34,923 nucleotides of DNA, taken from positions 1 through 34,923 of the forward strand of contig NZ_WBMR01000093.1 of the NCBI RefSeq assembly GCF_008923365.1, given 5' to 3'. The notes beneath the pieces were generated by a model. That model ran no database searches. It was given only the letters and a program-made list of their open reading frames with translations, and was not told the origin of the DNA. A program made the translations under genes and the position numbers. Below are positions 31,313 to 34,923 of this stretch, one piece after another. Position 1 is the stretch's first letter. Each line of letters begins with the position of its first letter. Origin of the DNA: Actinomadura montaniterrae (GTDB lineage Bacteria; Actinomycetota; Actinomycetes; Streptosporangiales; Streptosporangiaceae).

Positions 31313-32746
31313 ATGGCAGACCCACGACGAATCGGTGGTGTGGACGTGACGGAAGAGCAGTTGAGCCTCAGTACCTCTGCGGCGCGGAACCTGGCGACCA
31401 CGACCAAGTCCGTCCCCCAGATGCAGGGGATCACCTCCCGGTGGCTGCTGAAGCTGCTGCCGTGGGTGGAGGCGTCCGGCGGCGCCTACCGCGTCAACCG
31501 GCGGCTCACCTACACGGTCGGCGACGGGCGGGTGACGTTCGTGACGACCGGCGCGGACGTCCGGGTCATCCCCCGCGAGCTGGGGGAGCTGCCCCCGCTG
31601 CGCGGCTACGAGGACGACCTGGCCCTGGACGCCCTCGCCGGCCGCTTCACCCAGCAGGAGTACGAGCCCGGCGACGTCATCGTGGAGGAGGGGCGGCCGA
31701 TCGACCGGGTCGTCCTGGTCGTGCACGGCAAGCTCAGCCGGGTCGGGTCCGGCGAGTACGGCGCGGAGGCCGTGCACGGGACCCTCGCCGACGGCGACTT
31801 CTTCGGCGAGCAGGCGCTCGTCGGCTCCGACGAGGGGGCGGAGCCGGCGACCTGGGAGCACACCGTCAAGGCGCTCACCGCGGTGACGGTCCTCAGCATG
31901 AGCGAGGCCGACTTCCAGGAGACGCTCGGCCAGTCCGCCTCGCTGCGCGAGCACCTCGACGCCTACCGGGCGAGCCCCGACCGCGCGAGCAACGAGCACG
32001 GCGAGGCCGCGATCGACCTGGCGTCCGGGCACGACGGCGAGCCCGTGCTGCCCGGCACGTTCGTCGACTACGAGGGCTCCCCCCGCGAGTACGAGCTGAG
32101 CGTCGCGCAGACGGTGCTGCGGGTGCACACCCGCGTCGCCGACCTCTACAACGAGCCGATGGACCAGGTGGAGCAGCAGCTCCGGCTGACCGTCGAGGCG
32201 CTGCGCGAGCGGCAGGAGCACGAGCTGGTCAACAACCGGGACTTCGGCCTGTTGCACAACACCGACCTGGCGCAGCGGGTGCACACCCGGTCCGGCCCGC
32301 CCACCCCCGACGACATGGACGACCTGCTCACGCTCGTCTGGAAGGACCCGGCGTTCTTCCTCGCCCACCCGAAGGCGATCGCGGCGTTCGGCCGCGAGTG
32401 CAGCGCCCGCGGCGTCTACCCCGACAGCGTCGACGTCGGCGGCCACAAGGTGCCGGGCTGGCGCGGCGTCCCGATCTTCCCCTGCAACAAGATCCCGGTC
32501 AGCCGGACCGCGACCAGCTCGATCCTGCTGATGCGGACCGGCGAGGCGGCGCAGGGCGTCATCGGCCTGCACCAGACCGGGCTGCCGGACGAGTACCAGC
32601 CGGGGCTGTCCGTCCGGTACATGGGCATCGACGACAAGGCGCTCATCAACTACCTGGTCAGCTGCTACTACTCGGCGGCCGTCCTGGTGCCGGACGCCCT
32701 CGGCATGCTGGAGTCCGTCGAGGTCGCGCACGGCGGTGCGGCGTAG
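31313..32746 (+). CDS. Family 2B encapsulin shell protein with cNMP-binding domain (EshA-like)
   Basis: Predicted 477-residue HK97-fold shell protein. The N-terminal arm and first part (about 1-100; SAARNLATTTKSVPQMQGITSRWLLKLLPWV) are typical of family 2 encapsulins. A cyclic-nucleotide-binding domain is inserted at about 111-203 (FTQQEYEPGDVIVEEGRPIDRVVLVVHGKL; GDFFGEQALV). The phosphate-binding cassette keeps Gly-Glu but then has an acidic insert (GSDEGAEPATWEHTVKA) without the canonical Arg, so cAMP binding is uncertain. The rest (about 245-470) holds the capsid A and P domains (HELVNNRDFGLLHNTDLAQRV; WKDPAFFLAHPKAIAAFGREC; GVIGLHQTGLPDEYQPGLSVRYMGID). Its TAG overlaps the geosmin synthase GTG by one base, naming the synthase as likely cargo. 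Confidence 0.9.
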   Translation: MADPRRIGGVDVTEEQLSLSTSAARNLATTTKSVPQMQGITSRWLLKLLPWVEASGGAYRVNRRLTYTVGDGRVTFVTTGADVRVIPRELGELPPLRGYEDDLALDALAGRFTQQEYEPGDVIVEEGRPIDRVVLVVHGKLSRVGSGEYGAEAVHGTLADGDFFGEQALVGSDEGAEPATWEHTVKALTAVTVLSMSEADFQETLGQSASLREHLDAYRASPDRASNEHGEAAIDLASGHDGEPVLPGTFVDYEGSPREYELSVAQTVLRVHTRVADLYNEPMDQVEQQLRLTVEALRERQEHELVNNRDFGLLHNTDLAQRVHTRSGPPTPDDMDDLLTLVWKDPAFFLAHPKAIAAFGRECSARGVYPDSVDVGGHKVPGWRGVPIFPCNKIPVSRTATSSILLMRTGEAAQGVIGLHQTGLPDEYQPGLSVRYMGIDDKALINYLVSCYYSAAVLVPDALGMLESVEVAHGGAA

Positions 32747-34923
32747 TGCAGCCGTTCGAACTCCCCGAGTTCTACGTGCCGCACCCCGCGCGGCTGAACC
32801 CCCGGGTCGACGCGGCCCGCGCGCACTCCCGCCGCTGGGCGCACGAGATGGGGATCCTCGGCCCCGACGAGACGGGGCCCGAGGTCTGGGACGAGGACGA
32901 GTACGACGCGCACGACTACGCGCTGCTCACCGCGTACACGCACCCGGACGCGCCCGGTCCCGTCCTGGACCTGGTGAACGACTGGTACGTGTGGGTGTTC
33001 TACTTCGACGACCACTTCCTCGAGAGGTACAAGCGGCCCCGCGACCTCGCGGGCGCCAAGGAGTACCTCGCGCGGCTCCCCGCCTTCATGCCGGTGAAGG
33101 CGGGGGGACCGCCGCCCCCCGAGCCGGCGAACCCGGTCGAGCGGGGCCTCGCCGACCTGTGGAAGCGGACCGTCCCGCTCATGTCGGAGGACTGGCGGGC
33201 CCGGTTCGCCGAGAGCACCCGCAACCTGCTGCAGGAGTCGGCGTGGGAGCTGGCGAACATCGACGAGTCCCGCGTCCCGAACCCGATCGACTACGTGCAC
33301 ATGCGCCGCAAGGTCGGCGGCGCGCCCTGGTCGGCGAACCTGGTCGAGGTCGCGGCGGGCGCCGAGGTGCCGGCGCGGGTCGCCGGGACGCGCCCGCTGC
33401 GGGTGCTGAAGGACGCGTTCTCCGACGCCGTCCACCTGCGCAACGACATCTTCTCCTACCAGCGGGAGACCGAGAGCGAGGGCGAGGTGAACAACGGCGT
33501 CCTGGTGATGGAGCGGTTCTTCGGGACCGGGCCGCAGCGCGCCGCCGAGATCACCAACGACCTGCTCACGTCCCGGATGCAGCAGTTCGAGCACACCGCC
33601 GTCACCGAGGTGCCGGCGCTGTTCGAGGAGGAGGCGCTGAGCCCGGCCGAGCGCGGCGCCGTGCTGCGGTACGCGCGGGGCCTGCAGGACTGGCAGTCCG
33701 GCGGGCACCAGTGGCACCTGCGGTCCAGCCGCTACATGAACCAGGGCGCGGTGCGGCGGCGCGTCCCGCCCGGGCTGCCGGAGGTCGCCGGGCTGCTCGG
33801 GCTCGGGACGTCGGCGGTGCGGATCCGGTCGCTGACCCGCGCCCCGGGCGCTGGGGCGGGCGGCGGCGAGGGGTTCCGGATGCCCGAGTTCTCGCTCCCG
33901 TACGAGCCGCTGCTCAACCCCCGGGTCGCCGGGCTGCGCGCGCACACGGCGGAGTGGGCGCGGAAGATGGGCATGCTTGACGCCGACGTCCCCGGTACAT
34001 GGACGCCCGAGGCGTTCGACGCCGCCGACTACGCGCTGTTCGCCGCGCTCACCCACCCCGACGCGCCCGGCCCCGAGCTGGAGCTCATCGCCGACTGGCA
34101 TCTGTGGCGGTTCTTCTTCGACGACTTCTTCGCCGAACGGTTCAAGCGGCCCCGCGACCTGCTCGGTGCCCGGGCGTACACGGCCCGGCTGCTCGCGCCG
34201 CCCGCGGGGCACGTCCCGTCCGACCCGGTCGAGCGGGGGCTCGCCGACCTGCGGGCCCGCACCGAGGAGGCCATGTCCGGCGACGAGCGCGCCGGGCTCG
34301 ACGACGCGCTGCGGCAGCTCGCCGACAGCTGGCTGTGGGAGCTGGCGGGGCTCGTCCACAACCGCGTCCCCGACCCCGTCGACCACATCGAGATGCGCCG
34401 CCGGACGAGCGGCGCCGCGTTCACCGCCGCGCTGCTGCGGCACGCCCACGCGGGCGGGCTGCCGCCGGACGTCCTCGCGTCCACGCCGATGCAGGCGCTG
34501 CACGACACGTTCGCCGACGTCGCCGGGCTCCGCAACGACCTGCTCTCCCACCCCAAGGAGGTCGCGTCCGACGAGGGGCTCAACAACGCCGTCGTGGCCG
34601 TCGAGCGGTTCCTCGGCTGCGGGACCCAGCGCGCCGCCGACATCGTCGCCGACCTGGTCGAGGCACGCGTCCGGCAGTTCGAGCGGACCGCCGCCGCCGA
34701 ACTGCCGATCCTCGCCGCCGAGTCCGGGCTGGACGCCGCCGCCCGCGACGGCCTCGCCCGGTACGTCCGGGCGATGCGCCGCTGGATGGCCGGCGACCTG
34801 CACTGGTCCACGACGACCGGCCGGTACGCCCGGCCCGCGGGCGCGCCCCGGCCGCCCGTCCCGCCGCCCGTCCCGCCGCCCGCCCCGCCCGTGCGGTTCC
34901 GCGTCCCGTCCGGCCCGTCCGGG
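32746..34923 (+). CDS. geoA: Geosmin synthase (two-domain terpene cyclase), 3' end outside window
   Basis: 726 residues are visible and the frame is still open. The N-terminal domain cyclises farnesyl diphosphate to germacradienol, with metal motifs DDHFLE (88-93) and NDIFSYQRE (233-241). The C-terminal domain converts germacradienol to geosmin, with DDFFAE (459-464) and NDLLSHPKE (597-605). These positions align closely with those of the 726-residue Streptomyces coelicolor enzyme. The domains are joined by GLGTSAVRIRSLTRAPGAGAGGGEG. After about residue 695 comes a Pro-rich stretch (PPVPPPVPPPAPP). The last residues, FRVPSGPSG, look like the start of the terminal P-x-G-L-G-T-S motif, so only a few residues are probably missing. 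The GTG start is coupled to the encapsulin stop. Confidence 0.93.
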   Translation, partial: MQPFELPEFYVPHPARLNPRVDAARAHSRRWAHEMGILGPDETGPEVWDEDEYDAHDYALLTAYTHPDAPGPVLDLVNDWYVWVFYFDDHFLERYKRPRDLAGAKEYLARLPAFMPVKAGGPPPPEPANPVERGLADLWKRTVPLMSEDWRARFAESTRNLLQESAWELANIDESRVPNPIDYVHMRRKVGGAPWSANLVEVAAGAEVPARVAGTRPLRVLKDAFSDAVHLRNDIFSYQRETESEGEVNNGVLVMERFFGTGPQRAAEITNDLLTSRMQQFEHTAVTEVPALFEEEALSPAERGAVLRYARGLQDWQSGGHQWHLRSSRYMNQGAVRRRVPPGLPEVAGLLGLGTSAVRIRSLTRAPGAGAGGGEGFRMPEFSLPYEPLLNPRVAGLRAHTAEWARKMGMLDADVPGTWTPEAFDAADYALFAALTHPDAPGPELELIADWHLWRFFFDDFFAERFKRPRDLLGARAYTARLLAPPAGHVPSDPVERGLADLRARTEEAMSGDERAGLDDALRQLADSWLWELAGLVHNRVPDPVDHIEMRRRTSGAAFTAALLRHAHAGGLPPDVLASTPMQALHDTFADVAGLRNDLLSHPKEVASDEGLNNAVVAVERFLGCGTQRAADIVADLVEARVRQFERTAAAELPILAAESGLDAAARDGLARYVRAMRRWMAGDLHWSTTTGRYARPAGAPRPPVPPPVPPPAPPVRFRVPSGPSG

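Noticed and set aside
32668..34803. 711-codon minus-strand frame opposite geosmin synthase, and a plus-strand frame from 32736
   Set aside because: The true frame starts at GTG 32746 and carries both pairs of terpene-synthase metal motifs; the others are shadows.

Overview
The window is very GC-rich DNA with strong third-position GC, dense gene packing, many GTG starts and several genes that look leaderless. Together with a complete mce lipid-import operon, a WS/DGAT acyltransferase, an mycobacterial-type lipoamide dehydrogenase and a geosmin synthase, this points to a sporulating, filamentous actinomycete. Actinomadura or another member of the Streptosporangiales is my best guess, but the genus is inference.

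Layout. 1-2.3 kb: three minus-strand genes (TetR regulator, membrane-anchored lytic-transglycosylase-like protein, MarR regulator). 2.6-12.0 kb: a plus-strand operon of two YrbE permeases, six Mce proteins (two of them lipoproteins) and one Mce-associated membrane protein. The first eight genes overlap by 1 or 4 nt, and the operon ends in a 15-bp-stem hairpin. No MceG-type ATPase is present. 12.1-14.1 kb: a second MarR regulator, a stand-alone S4 ribosomal protein gene (minus), and a divergent DUF2470 protein with DtxR/IdeR-type iron boxes in the shared spacer. 14.5-19.5 kb: a PLP trans-sulfuration enzyme, an AAA ATPase, a PlsC-type acyltransferase, an unknown protein, an array of long hairpins and uracil-DNA glycosylase. 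19.8-24.0 kb: WS/DGAT, a protein with a Nudix-like segment, an MFS transporter apparently read from a leaderless GTG, and a small SseB/SAV_915-like protein. 24.1-26.8 kb: a dimethylargininase-like enzyme downstream of a TetR gene, then a rhodanese divergent from another TetR gene that shares a perfect 14-bp palindrome overlapping both promoters. 26.9-30.8 kb: lipoamide dehydrogenase, a small membrane protein with an acidic tail, and an MHS-family MFS symporter.

30.9 kb to the end holds the most interesting unit. A family-2B-type encapsulin shell protein (HK97 fold with an inserted cyclic-nucleotide-binding domain, EshA-like) is followed by a two-domain geosmin synthase, and its TAG stop overlaps the synthase GTG start by one base. 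The synthase is cut by the window end, probably close to its C-terminus. A Crp-type palindrome lies upstream, between this pair and a divergent 32-codon membrane peptide. The arrangement suggests that geosmin is made inside, or on, a protein shell.

The genes share a loose lipid/isoprenoid theme: lipid import (mce), acyl transfer (PlsC, WS/DGAT) and sesquiterpenoid synthesis. Apart from the mce operon and the encapsulin-terpene pair they are mostly single genes with their own promoters. All functions are assigned from sequence motifs and family knowledge; no database search was run.
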